DNA of 64,000 bases from Siniperca chuatsi (taxonomy: Eukaryota > Chordata > Actinopteri > Centrarchiformes > Sinipercidae), in the NCBI RefSeq assembly GCF_020085105.1, contig NC_058051.1:18912455-18976454 (forward strand), in the 5' to 3' direction. The notes under the pieces were generated by a model, which had not been told where the DNA came from, made no database searches, and was given only the letters and a program-made list of their open reading frames with translations. Positions within the stretch are counted from its first letter, which is position 1. Every line of letters begins with the position of its first letter. A program made the translations under genes and the position numbers. Positions 1 through 11,622 of this stretch are shown here, piece after piece.

Positions 1-160
1 GCATTGAGTACTTTAACTTTTAATACTATTTTCGTGATTATAGCCTACTTACATACTTAAGTAACATTTTCAATAGGACTTTTACTTGTAACAAAGTTTT
101 TTTCCAGAGTGGTAGGCCTATTAGTACTAGTAAAGGGTCTGAATAATTCTTCCACCACTG
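1..160. mobile_element. end fragment of a short hAT-like nonautonomous repeat
   Basis: AT-rich sequence with repeated stepwise motifs such as GAGTACTTTAACTTTTAATAC and ACTTAAGTAAC, closing with TTCTTCCACCACTG at 147-160. The same terminal sequence recurs near 14105, 27064, 33072 and 48587, in both orientations. The CAGTGGTGG tip is the kind seen on a very common short fish repeat, which I assign to hAT only by recall. The other end lies outside the window. Confidence 0.65.
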
Positions 161-884
161 CCTTTACACGCCATACCCAGTACACTAGGCTAGTCTTTAG
201 GCCTATTAAATATGTCTCTGAGCCATTGTTCTTCAGGTCACAGAATCTAATGGGGCACGAAAACGGTATAACACTGGCTTTAAAAAGATGTCGCAAGTGA
301 AATGGTGAGAAATGTTGCTCAGTCAACAAATTGTAGATTGGACATAAAAACACTGTGAAATAAATTAAATAGCAAAGTGAGAAACTGCTAATAAATAAAA
401 ACACATGAAAGAAAGCTGAAGCCTACTATTGCCAATTAAAAAGTTAAACATGAAATAATCATATCACTAGCTACAATGATAAAGTAATTTCTTCCACTGC
501 TTGATTATTTAATTGTGTACTTTTAATTAGGTGATATGATTTGTAGATTGATTGATGTTTTAAGATGAAAACTCCCTTCACTCCAAGGAGTTTATGTTGT
601 AATTTTAAAGAAAAACTCTCATTGAATTAATAATGGTGCCATTTGTTCTATATTCCCTCAAAAAAGGCAAACCCCTCTCCGTCATGGGTGTCTTTTTTTT
701 TGTAAAATAACCTAGTCAGTAGTAATCTATAACAAAATATGCTTATTCTACATAAAGTATACAAACAATAAATAAACTATAAAAAAACAATTCAATTAAA
801 TGAATCATTTCTTAGTTTCTTTGGTATTTTTGTCATATACAGATACAATGATGATTGCTGGGTTTTTATATATATATATACACA
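161..884. other. AT-rich intergenic DNA, no gene seen
   Basis: No splice-framed coding exon, RNA gene or clear repeat was recognised. A short (TA)n stretch at about 867-880 directly precedes the Tc1 element and probably includes its TA target site. Confidence 0.5.
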
Positions 885-2190
885 CAGTGGTGTGCAAAAG
901 TGTTTGCCCCCTTCCTGATTTCTTATTTTTTTGCATGTTTGTCACACTTAAATGTTTCAGCTCATCAAACAAATTTAAATATTAGTCAAAGATAACACAA
1001 GTAAACACAAAATGCACTTTTTAAATGAAGGTTGTTGTTATTAAGGGAAAACAAAATCCAAACCTACATGGCCCTGTGTGAAAAAGTGATTGCCCCCTAA
1101 ACCTAATAACTGGTTGGGCCACCCTTAGCAGCAACAACTGCAATCAAGCGTTTGCGATAAGTCTTTTACAGCGCTGTGGAGGAATTTTGACCCACTCATC
1201 TTTGCAGAATTGTTGTAATTCAGCCACATTGGAGGGTTTTAAGCATGAACTGCCCTTTTAAGGTCATGCCACAGCATCTCAATAGGATTCAGGTCAGGAT
1301 TTTGCCTAGGCCACTCCAAAGTCTACATTTTGTTCTTCGTCTGTCAGCCTCACTAGAATGCTGTATCAAATTCACATCTGAATCCATATAGGTTTCGGCT
1401 ATTATGCAACAGATGTTGAATAATCGTTCGCAAACAGTTTGCTCAACTTATCTCCACTAGGCCACTCCAAAGTCTTCATTTTGTTCTTCTTCAGCCATTC
1501 AGAGACCCCACAACAACATCCAAAGAACTGCAGGCCTCACTTGCCTCAGTTAAGGTCAGTGTTCATGACTCCACCATAAGAAAGAGACTGGGCAAAAATG
1601 GCCTGCATGGCAGAGTTCCAAGACAAAAACCACTGCTGAGCAAAAAGAACATTAAGGCTCATCTCATTTTTGCCAGAAAACATCTTGATGATCCCCAAGA
1701 CTTTTGGGAAAATATTCTGTGGACTGACGAGACAAAAGTTGAACTTTTTGGGTAGGTGTGTGTCCCATTACATCTGGCGTAAAAGTAACACCGCATTTCA
1801 GAAAAAGAACATCATACCAACAGTAAAATATGGTGGTGGTAGTGTGATGATGTGGCTGAATTACAACAATTCTGCAAAGATGAGTGGGCCAAAATTCCTC
1901 CACAGCGCTGTAAAAGACTCCTTGCAAGTTATCGCAAACGCTTGATTGCAGTTGTTGCTGCTAAGGGTGGCCCAACCAGTTATTAGGTTTAGGGGGCAAT
2001 CACTTTTAGGTAGGTTTGGATTTTGTTTTCCCTTAATAATAACAACCTTCATTTAAAAAGTGCATTTTGTGTTTACTTGTGTTATATTTGACTAATATTT
2101 AAATTTGTTTGATGAGCTGAAACATTTAAGTGTGACAAACATGCAAAAAAATAAGAAATCAGGAAGGGGGCAAACACTTGCACACCACTG
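885..2190 (+). mobile_element. rearranged, defective Tc1/mariner element with very long inverted ends
   Basis: The ends are CAGTGGTGTGCAAAAGTG (885) and its near inverse CACTTGCACACCACTG (ends 2190), flanked by TA-rich sequence as expected for TA insertion. The inverted ends are about 330 bp each, differing by small indels. The right end (about 1850-1997) encodes, in sense, a Tc1 transposase C-terminus ending KGGPTSY-stop. The left end encodes the same region in antisense and reaches further into the gene to the NPDLNPIE block that carries the catalytic Glu. Between them, 1501-1855 reads as the N-terminal to middle transposase in sense (ILWTDETKVELFG, first catalytic Asp), with a frameshift after LFG. 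The segment with the second Asp is missing. A 33-bp duplication (1306-1338, 1457-1489) brackets about 118 bp of other sequence. It cannot encode an active transposase. Confidence 0.85.
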
Positions 2191-2479
2191 TATATATATG
2201 AGCTGAACTTGACAAACTTGTTTCACGCCTTGTCCAATGCATTTAGGTGAGAATACAGTCGCGCTTTTATTTTAAGGGCTGCTGGTAACTGTGGAAATGT
2301 GAGGGCAAACATGGCAATGCAAAGTCACCTTCTCTTTCATCAGCCAGTTTCATCAAGCTATTTTTATTTTCTGGAATTGTTTTATGTGCCAGGTCCCTGT
2401 GCAACACTATGTGTGTGATGTTTAGAGTCTGTATGCTAACTTTTTGTAGCACAAGCCAGAAGTTAAAGTTAAAGTTAAA
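2191..2479. other. intergenic DNA between two mobile elements
   Basis: No gene is visible. The stretch ends in a short tandem AGTTAA run (2460-2479) directly upstream of the LINE fragment. Confidence 0.45.
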
Positions 2480-3895
2480 GGTTTCTTTTCAACACTGTAG
2501 CTAGGCTGACAGAGAGTCATAGCTCCATTGAACCATGTATTCCTACAGCCCTCAGTAGTAACGACTTCATGAATTTCTTTAATAATATAGTTTTAACTAT
2601 TAGAGAAAAAATTAATCACGTCCTGCTCTCAACCACTACCGATTTATCTTCAAACACAAGAACCTTAGAAACAACTGTAAAATCTGATATATATTTTGAC
2701 TGCTTTGCTCCTATCAACCTTCTTCAGCTAACTTCGCAGATTACTTCATCTAAGCCATCAACCTGTCTCTTAGACGCCATTCCAACTAGGCTGCTTAAAA
2801 ACGTCTTACCCTTAGTTAGCACTTCATTACTGGATATGATCAATCTGTCTTTGTTAACAGGCTATGTACCACAATCCTTTAAAGTAGCTGTAATTAAACT
2901 GCTTCTTAAAAAGCCCATTCTTGATCCAGGGGTTTTACCTATATCTAACCTTCCCTTTCTCTCTAAGATCCTTGAGAAAGCAGTCACCAATCAGTTGTGT
3001 GACTTTCTAAATAACAATAGTTTATTTGAGGATTTTCAGTTAGGATTTAGAGTGCATCATAGCACAGAGACAGCACTGGTGAAAATTACAAATGACCTTT
3101 TAATTGCATCAGACAATGGACTTGTCTCTGTACTTGTCTTGTTAGATCTTAAGGCTGGCTTGGTTGAGCCCTGAACCATCCCTTAGTTATGCTGCTATAG
3201 GCCTAGACTGCCAGGAGACTTCCCATGATGCACCTCTTTCCTCTCTCCTTCAATCTCCCTCTCCAACTGTATGCATTTTTATCCCATTAGTGCATGTTAC
3301 TAACTTGACATCTTCTCTCTCCCGTAGTTTTGTGCTTTCTCGTTTCTCTCCTCTCTCCTTCTGTCACTTTCAGCAGGTATTTCTGCCTCTGGAGCTGCAG
3401 AGACTGGATCTGTGGTTGGTGGCCACCTGCTGCCCTCTTGTTCCTGCTCGGCAACTGCTACTACAGTTGTTGTTAATGGCTCTGTTACTAATACTGCCAT
3501 TATTATTCCTATAGCTGTCATTCCTATTATTATTGATTTATTAATATTAATGTTACCACTACAATTACATTATTACTATTTTAAAAATTCTCTGTGGTAT
3601 TTAGACTGTGCCTCCCTCTCCTCCCCCACCCTTCCTCTCCCAAAACCTCTTTCTCTCTCTCTCTCTTTCTTTCTCAAAACCTAAAACGCCACCCACCATT
3701 GAGATTGGTTTTCTCCAAGGTTTCTGCCTCTTAGGAAGTTTTTCCTTGCCACTGTCACCAAGTGCTTGCTCATGGTGGGATTTGTTGGGTCTCTGTAAAT
3801 AATATTATAAAGAGTACGGTCTAGACCTGCTCTATAAGTGCAATGAGATAACTTCTGTTATGAATTGGCGCAATATAAATACAATAAATTAAATT
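2480..3895 (+). mobile_element. truncated L2/CR1-like non-LTR retrotransposon
   Basis: An open frame from about 2482 to 3173 encodes the linker and fingers/palm start of a non-LTR reverse transcriptase: an [14 protein letters not shown] lead-in, the block [19 protein letters not shown], then [14 protein letters not shown] and [10 protein letters not shown], where intact elements read LLDLSAAFDTVDH. The frame then breaks, so the catalytic YADD region and the C-terminus are deleted. The segment 3175-3895 resembles the 3' untranslated part of the same kind of fish LINE: pyrimidine-rich tracts, GGTTTCTGCCTCTTAGGAAG, GGTCTAGACCTGCTCTATAAG, and a tail of short AATTGAATTGAA units, the tail type of L2 elements. 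It is 5'-truncated and internally deleted. The clade assignment comes from motif recall, so CR1-like is possible. Confidence 0.75.
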
Positions 3896-3898
3896 GAA

Positions 3899-4055
3899 TT
3901 GAAAATACAAGTACCAGAGTGAAAAGTAGAATATTTCCCTCTGAAATGTAGAGAAGTTATAGTTTAAAGTAGCATGAAATTTGAATACTCAAAAGTACAT
4001 GTACATCAAAATTGTACTTAAGTACAGTACTTGAGTAAATGTAGTTTCAACACTG
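3899..4055. mobile_element. hAT-like short repeat fragment (second copy)
   Basis: Carries AAATACAAGTACC...CTCTGAAATGTAG...GTACTTAAGTACAGTACTTGAG and ends ...TTTCAACACTG, matching the copies at 14105-14429 and 32385-33072. It abuts the LINE tail, so one probably inserted next to the other. Confidence 0.65.
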
Positions 4056-4711
4056 CAAATGACATTGTAATTTTAAGACATCCAATAATGTAAAGGGAAT
4101 GTGAGGGTTAAGAGGGGCTCAAACCAGCTTGTGCCAGTTTGAAAATAAATCTCACCTCTGTGTCTTCATGTAATTACACTTGTTTAACACCAGAGGGTAG
4201 CATACACTCATGTGTCCCAAGCTACTCTCTGTCCTGTTTGCTGTGGCCCAGGAACTGAGACATCCCTCAACTCTTTTCAAAATAATTGATAATTTTATGA
4301 TACTCCATAAAATAGTCCTTACCAAAACTGCACATTTTATAAAAATGTAATGCATTTGTCATAACATAAAGTAATTTACATGTGAATAAAGCAAACATTT
4401 GCTCAGTGGGTCTGTGGCAGAACTTGTTCTAATGGGAAAATGAAGGATTTCAATTCTTCATTAGTTTCATTATTTTATTATCAAAACATTTCATAAATCT
4501 CTAAATATTGTTTAAAAAACAAAACAATTTCTGAGATCTAACTGTGCTTTTATTTAGATATTACATATTTAAATGTAGATTGATATTCTTTAAAAAAATA
4601 ATGAACCACATTCAACTTTGATTGATAAAAACATGGGATGAGCCCTTGTTATTCAACCAGGAAGGTTATCTCACAGGATGTATGCAGAAACACAGCCCTG
4701 ATGCACTGTGG

Positions 4712-4712
<1 letters not shown>

Positions 4713-4747
<35 letters not shown>
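4713..4747. repeat. (CA)n microsatellite
   Basis: Pure CA dinucleotide run of about 17 units; a second run of about 11 units is at 4939-4960. Confidence 0.95.
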
Positions 4748-4750
<3 letters not shown>

Positions 4751-5839
4751 TCCACATCCTGTGCCACTCTGGCACTGTGGCAGGCAAGTGATATATCCAC
4801 CACACACACTCACCCTGTGCGCCGGCAGGACCAAGGCCGACTGCCTGCTAGTATTTTTATAATCTTCATCCTCCCTGACCTGTTGCTCCCCTCCTGGCGC
4901 CAGTGGTCTCAGCCCTCCCTCTGCGATGCCTCAACCTTACACACACACACACACACACACTTGGAAACACACATGCTCCTGTACACTCAGCAGCCCCTCC
5001 AAGGATAATTGAGCCCAGCTGTTGCAAGGTGCCTCTTCCCTCGACCCTGCACCCCTCCTTCACCCTGCTGCTGCTGCACTTGCCTTTCTGGCAAAAAGAT
5101 ATTCCAAACCCCCTCCCTTTCCTTTCTCTCCCCTGACTCACACCCTCTCCCTCTCACATGCCTCTGATTGCGTTTGCCACTTCCCATCAGTTGTGTTGAT
5201 TGACTGATAGGTGTGTTTTAGTTTTGTTTTTCTTCTATTTATCCATCTCCCGTTAATGATACCTCACAAAAGCTCAAATTAAGCCCATTCGAGTAGCAAG
5301 AACTCACTGGAATTCCAGCTTCCTGCTTGCCTTCATAGTCTATATCTCACGCCCAAAATACACTAGAAGACTTGGAATCATAATCAACTGTAAAAAGACT
5401 TTTAACGACACATTCAGTGACTGACTTCTGCAAATTACATTCTCAGACAAGCTAATTAATTTAAAAGTTAATTAATTTAATGTACAGGATCACTGTCAGA
5501 TTTGTCAAGATTGCAGATGTAAAAAACATTTGTATCAATTGTAACACTTCACTCTTCAGACTCTCTGTGACCTTGAAAATTGATGGTCAAGGCAAAATTG
5601 AGTTTAAAGAACATTATTATTATTATTGAGCATTAAATTAATCAGCAACCATTTTGAATCAATTCCGGTAAGACATTGTTCAAGCCAAAGTACCAAACCT
5701 GCCCTACTCAGTTGTGAGGATTTGCAGCCTTTTTTGTCCTATGTGATAGTTAGATCATTGATTGATGGTTGGACAAAACAAGCAATTTAAACAAAACTTA
5801 TGCTTTAGGAAATCTAAACAAGCATTATTTTCTGACATT

Positions 5840-5927
5840 ATATAGACCAAACATTTAATCAATTAATCAAGAAAATATTTAGCAGATAGATTGATAATGA
5901 AAATAATCATTATTTGCAGCCCAACAT
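5840..5927. repeat. fragment of dispersed ATTAATCGATTAATC-type repeat
   Basis: Contains ATTTAATCAATTAATCAAG and GATTGATAATGAAAATAATC, matching the ends of the fuller copies at 32566-32862 and 50960-51275. A common fish interspersed repeat; class not determined. Confidence 0.5.
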
Positions 5928-6301
5928 TAAATAATGTAGTGTGCTCCTGACTTTAAGGACATCTCTTTTGCTCCATCTTTCTCTCCCTCCCTCTGGTTCC
6001 CCCTCTGGATTTAGGTATATTTGGGAGCTGGGACATGACCCGGCCAGTGGTGGCTGCGAGCCGCTGCTCCTTGGCTGGAATTTGTGGAGTTTGGGAGAGG
6101 AATGGAGCCGGCCAGGAGGAGGAGGAGGGTTGGGACAGGCATGTCAGACTCTCTTTTCCAGCTGGTCCTGAGGGGTCAAACTGTGTGTGGATGTGTGCAT
6201 GTCATGGCCTCTCATTAGGGGGTGAGACGCTGCGGCTCCAGACCCCCATGGTAGGATTTCTGGGTGAGTCTGCAGTGATCCTGCCACTTTGATGCCCCTG
6301 A

Positions 6302-6333
6302 CCCCCCCCCCCCCCCCCCACCCCCCACCCCCC
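6302..6333. repeat. poly-C rich tract followed by (TG)n
   Basis: A run of 18 C interrupted by single A's and continuing C runs; a (TG)n tract of about 11 units follows at 6381-6402. Confidence 0.9.
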
Positions 6334-8339
6334 GCCAGTAGGTTAATGAGCCTCAGTGAGCTCTGTAGGCCTGCTGTTAATGTGTGTGTGTGTGTGTGTG
6401 TGAAGTTCTGAGGTGGGGGCATTAAGAAGAGGTGCAAGGAACCTCCAGACCCCTGATATGCTTTTTACTCTGGTCCCTTGTAGTAGTTAGATCAGCTGAC
6501 CAGGCTGTGTATGTTTTGGTGTGGAGAATAATGTTAAGAATAACTCTGAAATAGTTAAAGCAGCACCTGCTCCTCATGCTGGCTTCCTGCAAAGTGAATA
6601 AACAAAAAAACATAAAACTTTAATGAAAAAGGACTTGAAGTAACTAAATCAGCCTTGAAAACACTGAAGGTGCATCATATTGACATGGTTAAGATGGAGG
6701 AGAATCTGAACAGCAGCTTGGTGGAAATTATGAAGTCCATCACCCTGATTTAAGGCAGTAAAGTAAATTTAAACTAAAGATTTGACCAGAATTTCTGTAT
6801 ATACTTCCTAGACCTGGGCAAGTAATGTTTTTGTTTAGTTTGAAAATTTATTAATTGAGACTGTAACAGGCAAAACTATCTGATTTATTCATATCTAAGG
6901 CAATATTTACTTTATTTGAGAATTACTTTGAGAATTTGAGAAATTTGACTGAGGACATGTGGTAGATAAATTAATTATGCATGATAATTTGCGTATTAAT
7001 AAACAATGTAGTGAATATGATTATTTGTAAGTTAAATATTTTTATTATAAAGTAGTAGTATTATAAAGTGTTCTGTTTTTTCTGTTTATTTCTTTTGACA
7101 AGAAAAATGTGCCGTACCATGAAAGAAGACCCACAAACTTAGCAAAAAGATCCAGTCTTGTGGATTTTGGGAACAATTTTCCTGATGAGTACAAATTAGT
7201 AACCATCAGAAGTTTGAAACCTCTTTTGATGGATACACCTGCATTTTGGACAGAAATGTTTTGGCCTCTTTCAGTTGTCTTAGGTTAATTTGAAATCTCA
7301 AACTGATGATTGTCAGACATTTTTAGAGCTGCCAAATGCTAACCAGCACTGAAGCTAAAATGACCCACCTTTGCAGCACTGTTTGTCTACACATCTCTAC
7401 TTCATGCATAGATAGGCAAAATGAAAATCTGTGTGGGCCTACAGTTGAATATGATTCACTGCCTTAACCATCAGTAATTTCTGACCATAATTACTAGTCC
7501 TTCTTGACTTCCCCCCGCCCCCATTTCTGTTTATCTCTAACATCTGAAAATTGACCCGGCACTACTTCACATAGCTGAACAGGCAGTGTGTTGTTTGGGC
7601 AGGGCAGTGCAAACCATGGCCCGCAAAAGGAAGGCATGGCAGTCCAAAACAGGTGCTCAGACTCTCTTTTTTTTCTCATTTCTTTTCATCATTCACTCCC
7701 TTTCCCTCTTTCTTCTCCCCACACCTGTTGAAGTGTGAGGACTCATGCTGGTTCAGCTGAGCAGCTTACCCAAACCTGAGCTATGATAAGAAGGTGGGGG
7801 TCTGAGTTGAGTTGTGGTAATTACTTAACTAGTTTACACTTTATCTCCTTTGCCACCCCCCTCTGCCTTCCCAGTCAGTCCCTTCTTTACCTTGATGTAA
7901 GGTGTTACTTTGGGGTTGATTATTTGTGTGTCTTTTAGCGCTGCAGCTTAGGCCAAAAAGGGGGAAGGGACAGACAGGCAGAAGTGGGAGTGTGACATGG
8001 CATGTTAATAGAGCAAATGGGAAACTGCATAATTACTTGTATTTAGGAACATTTTTTACAGATGAGTGAAAAATAAATGAGACACAACCTGTTACATTGC
8101 ATCTGTGCCATCTGCTCAGAGCTGAATGTCTTGGGTCTTTATAATGGCATAACCACTGTAAAAAATCAAAGTGGCAACAGAGACCGCCAGTGATTTGATT
8201 CTGGTCTGACTGATGGCTCCAGGGGTGACGGGTGGTCTCTGCCCCCCGGTTGAGCACCTTACTGGACTCGCACTAAACCCTCAGCCCCCTGTCTGTTGTC
8301 ACCATGACAGGGATCAACATTTACCCAGCTGTTTGGGAT

Positions 8340-8340
<1 letters not shown>

Positions 8341-8374
<34 letters not shown>
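8341..8374. repeat. (TG)n microsatellite
   Basis: TG run of about 17 units with one C interruption near its start. Confidence 0.95.
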
Positions 8375-8797
8375 CATGGAAAAATTGTTAAAAGTTATCT
8401 GAAAACTGACAGGCTCTTTGTAACATCCCAGCTGGTAGCTGAAATGTGTAACATCACTAATAAGTACAGAATGGGCAGTTAGCTGAGCAAAATAATGAAC
8501 AGAATCTTAAATCTATTAAAATGAATTAATTAAAATGTGAGCACTACATTTACACATCATTGTGTTTAAATAGTCAGCCTACTCAGCTACAACCAGAAGT
8601 ACATTGTAATACAGTTCATTTTCTCTTATAAAGAAATCCTCTTTCCATTTGACACACCTTCAGTGAAGCCAACTGAGGAGAAGGAACATGGTGCCTTGCT
8701 CCAGGACACTTTAGAAGTGTGGATGTTTCTCACAGTGTGGACTCATGCAAGCAGCCTGAGACAGTCCTCTGTGGCTAACTGCGCTGTTAATGGTACA

Positions 8798-9100
8798 TAC
8801 ACTCCGTCGCCAGTTAATTAGGTACACCTAGCTAAAACAAATGCAGTCTAACACAACAGTAGTTTGTGGTGCTGTTGAATTGTATTGAATTATACTGACA
8901 GGTGTTTCTACTGTTTTGTCCACCCCATTTATATCAGTGAGGGCAGGCTAAATAACAAACACCTCTCTGTGTTGCTAAAACAGTCTCAATAAACACTGAA
9001 CATTATTACCCTTCATGAAGGAAGAATTAATTGCAGGACTGTTGCATTTGACTGCATTTGTTTTAGCTAGATGTACCTAATAAACTGGCAACTGGGTGTA
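8798..9100. mobile_element. MITE-like inverted-repeat element, about 303 bp
   Basis: The first 50 bases and the reverse complement of the last 50 agree at 45 positions, including AATTAGGTACA-type and CTAGCTAAAACAAATGCAGT blocks. No coding capacity. The tip, with TTATTAGGTACA, resembles that of the element at 53829-54094, so the two are probably from related families. A nonautonomous DNA transposon is the best reading; the superfamily is not determined. Confidence 0.75.
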
Positions 9101-9716
9101 AATTGCATATAGTACGTGAAGCTGACATATGGAAGATAACCAAGTAGTAGTTTATTTAGTTTATTAGTAGTACGTTTTTAGTCATGCACATACAAGTGCC
9201 GAGCCCCCTTGGACTTATAAGACAACAAAACATTAGGCCTAATATAAATATGAATACATTACATGAAAAAAAAACAATTTCCCTTCTTCAAACACAACTC
9301 AAATCTTTAATTATCATCCAACCACAAAAAGTCATCAGTGATGAAGGCTGTTTTACTTGAAAGTATAGCACTTAAATCATCATTGAATGAGCAATAAAAC
9401 ATAGAATAGTCTCAACCATTCTAAGCTTGATCTCTGATGGTCTTAAATAAATGTATTCACTATATATTCATAATGAATTTGAAATATTTTGATATGAAAT
9501 TGACTTTCTGCCTACCTCTGCATGCTTGTACATTATAATTTTCTGGCAACACCACTTTGTTTACTCTGAAAATGAGAAAATTAACTGCACCAGGTATTTG
9601 TTTTACTGATTATATGACTGTGATCAAATCAGTGAATATCCACAAAGTGGTATCATTCCAGTGAAACTGATTTGGGCACATCTGGAAAAGCTTTATGGGA
9701 AGTTTCAAATACAGTG

Positions 9717-9750
<34 letters not shown>

Positions 9751-11358
9751 TTGGGTAGCTGTCATGTGGGAATCCTCTCAGTATTCTCCACAGGGGGTTG
9801 TTTTTTGGGGGGTTCAAAAAACAAGCTCTCAGGTAATGACTTCAGTGTGTTTTTGTTTTATTTGTGTGACACCAAATTCAGCTTCAATCAATGCAAAGAT
9901 CCAATGATATCTTCCATTAATGCACTCTAATATCCAGTGACACAGCATACTGCAGTGTTTTTCAATATATGGCGCATGTCTGTAATGCTGGTGCATGTGT
10001 GTTTGTGCTTGTTTGGGCACATGTGCGTGCATGCATGCCACCCTGTACTTCTCTCATCTGGTCAGGCCCTCTAGCTGGTAATCTGAGCATAGAGATTAGA
10101 AAGAAAAACAGCGGAGAAGAATGTCTTTGGTTGAGCCAGCAAGGAATTTAAAATGGCCTTCAGGCTGCTTTGACCTCTCCCTCCCTTTCTCTCTCCCACT
10201 CTCTCTTTCTCACACACATACACACATATATACCTAACAGAAAAATCATTTGTTTATAACTTGGGTCATATTTCATAGTTCTGGTCATCATTTTTATCAG
10301 TTATGATAACATTTTATTCACCAACTTCAGTTAAGATCTGAGGATGCAGTGATATCATGAGAAAAGAGTCCAATAGGCCAAGCAACACACTCAGTCATAT
10401 GATCACACAGGTTATAAACAAAACCCTCAGTTAAGACATATTATCTGATTTTTTGGAACTAAATCAAAATCAGAATGATTTTTGAAATAGATGCAATAAA
10501 TAGAACCAAAATACTACATAAATGTGACAAAGCTTATAATGAAATAAAATAATAAAAAACACATAAATAAGTAAATAAATCAAAAAAAGTTCTACAGAGA
10601 CTTGATGTGATTTTTGGCAACACAAATTCCATGTGTTTCAGATACGCTTGACCTTTTTAACTGGTAACTACTTGGAAAGAGTTGCTGTAATGAGGTAAGA
10701 AAGTAAAGAAAGTTCTGAAATTTGGAGGAGATTTTGTGAATTTTGACTCAAATTTCCCCAACAGTGTGATTCAATTAATCATATCTTTTCGAGTGGGAGT
10801 GAAACTTGAGCAAAAATTCCCAATCATAAAATAAGTGTATTAATCTACACCTATTATAAACATGCTAATCCCATTGTTACAGGGATATATTTTATGAAAT
10901 CTGAACATTTATGTTGCTCGCCCTACTGGATTCCAGTGATGTCATAGCATCCCTCACAGCAGAGAAATTGGTGAGTAAAATCCTCATCACGATCTGTAAA
11001 AACTTAAAAATTAGAGAAAAAATACTGTTGTTGTTGTTGGACATAGAGAGAAGCTATATTGTGATACGTCCCCATCTGTTGCCACAGGGATGTAATGGTC
11101 TGAAGCGGCTGTCCAACAGCTTGCAGCGATGTCACCGTGTGGGCAGAGATGACACCATGTTGTAGGACAGACAGGGAGTTTGAGGCTGACGCTTTGATGG
11201 AGTTCTAGTTTCAGAGGGACAGCTGTGGGGATACTCAAGACAAACTGGCTACCAGACCACCTGATCTGATCCCCCTCGCTCCATCACAGTCCAGCAACCT
11301 GCCTTCCTCCCAGACAAACCTCAGCCAGTGTGTGTGTGTGTGTGTACTTGTTCTTGCT
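9101..11358. other. intergenic DNA, no gene recognised
   Basis: AT-rich, with a (TG)n tract at 9720-9748 and a (TG)n tract at 11327-11344. Short open frames are tract-driven or lack any recognisable protein similarity. Confidence 0.45.
9720..9748. repeat. (TG)n microsatellite
   Basis: TG run of about 14 units. Confidence 0.95.
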
Positions 11359-11580
11359 ACATAGTGAGGACTACAGAGTGAGGACATTTTTGGAAAGTGA
11401 GGACATGTTGGCCAGCCCTCACAAATTCAAAGGGCTGTTAAAAGTTAAGACTTGGTTATGTTAGAATTAGGTTATGGTTAGGTTAGGGTTAGGCATTTAG
11501 TTGTTATGGTTAAGGTTAGGGTAAGGGGCTAGGGAATGCATTATGTCAATGACAGTCCTCACAAAGTTAGAAGTACAAGG
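11359..11580. repeat. dispersed GTGAGGACA / TTAGGG-rich repeat
   Basis: Contains several GTGAGGACA-type units, then degenerate telomere-like steps (GGTTATGGTTAGGTTAGGGTTAGG) and GGCTAGGGAATGCATTATG, bracketed by (TG)n at 11327-11344 and 11582-11620. This composite is a repeat type I recognise as frequent in teleost genomes; its mobility class is unclear. Confidence 0.6.

Positions 11581-11581
<1 letters not shown>

Positions 11582-11620
<39 letters not shown>
11582..11620. repeat. (TG)n microsatellite
   Basis: TG run of about 19 units directly after the TTAGGG-rich repeat. Confidence 0.95.

Positions 11621-11622
<2 letters not shown>

Larger units (their letters stand above)
4056..8797. other. 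intergenic DNA with microsatellites, no gene recognised
   Basis: Open frames here are short, lack splice-consistent partners, or are products of CA/TG tracts. Tracts include (CA)n at 4713-4747 and 939-960 of the 4 kb block (4939-4960), poly-C 6302-6333, (TG)n 6381-6402 and (TG)n 8341-8374. A fragment of the ATTAATCGATT-type repeat lies at about 5840-5927. The rest is AT-rich with no feature I can support. Confidence 0.5.

Noticed and set aside
3164-3802. Frames downstream of the LINE reverse transcriptase fragment
   Set aside because: They lie in the pyrimidine-rich 3' noncoding part of the L2-like element.
4622-5008. Thr-His or Cys-Val repeat open frames
   Set aside because: Translations of (CA)n/(TG)n microsatellites here and at 8213, 9661, 11497, 17379, 18585, 28273 and 47492.
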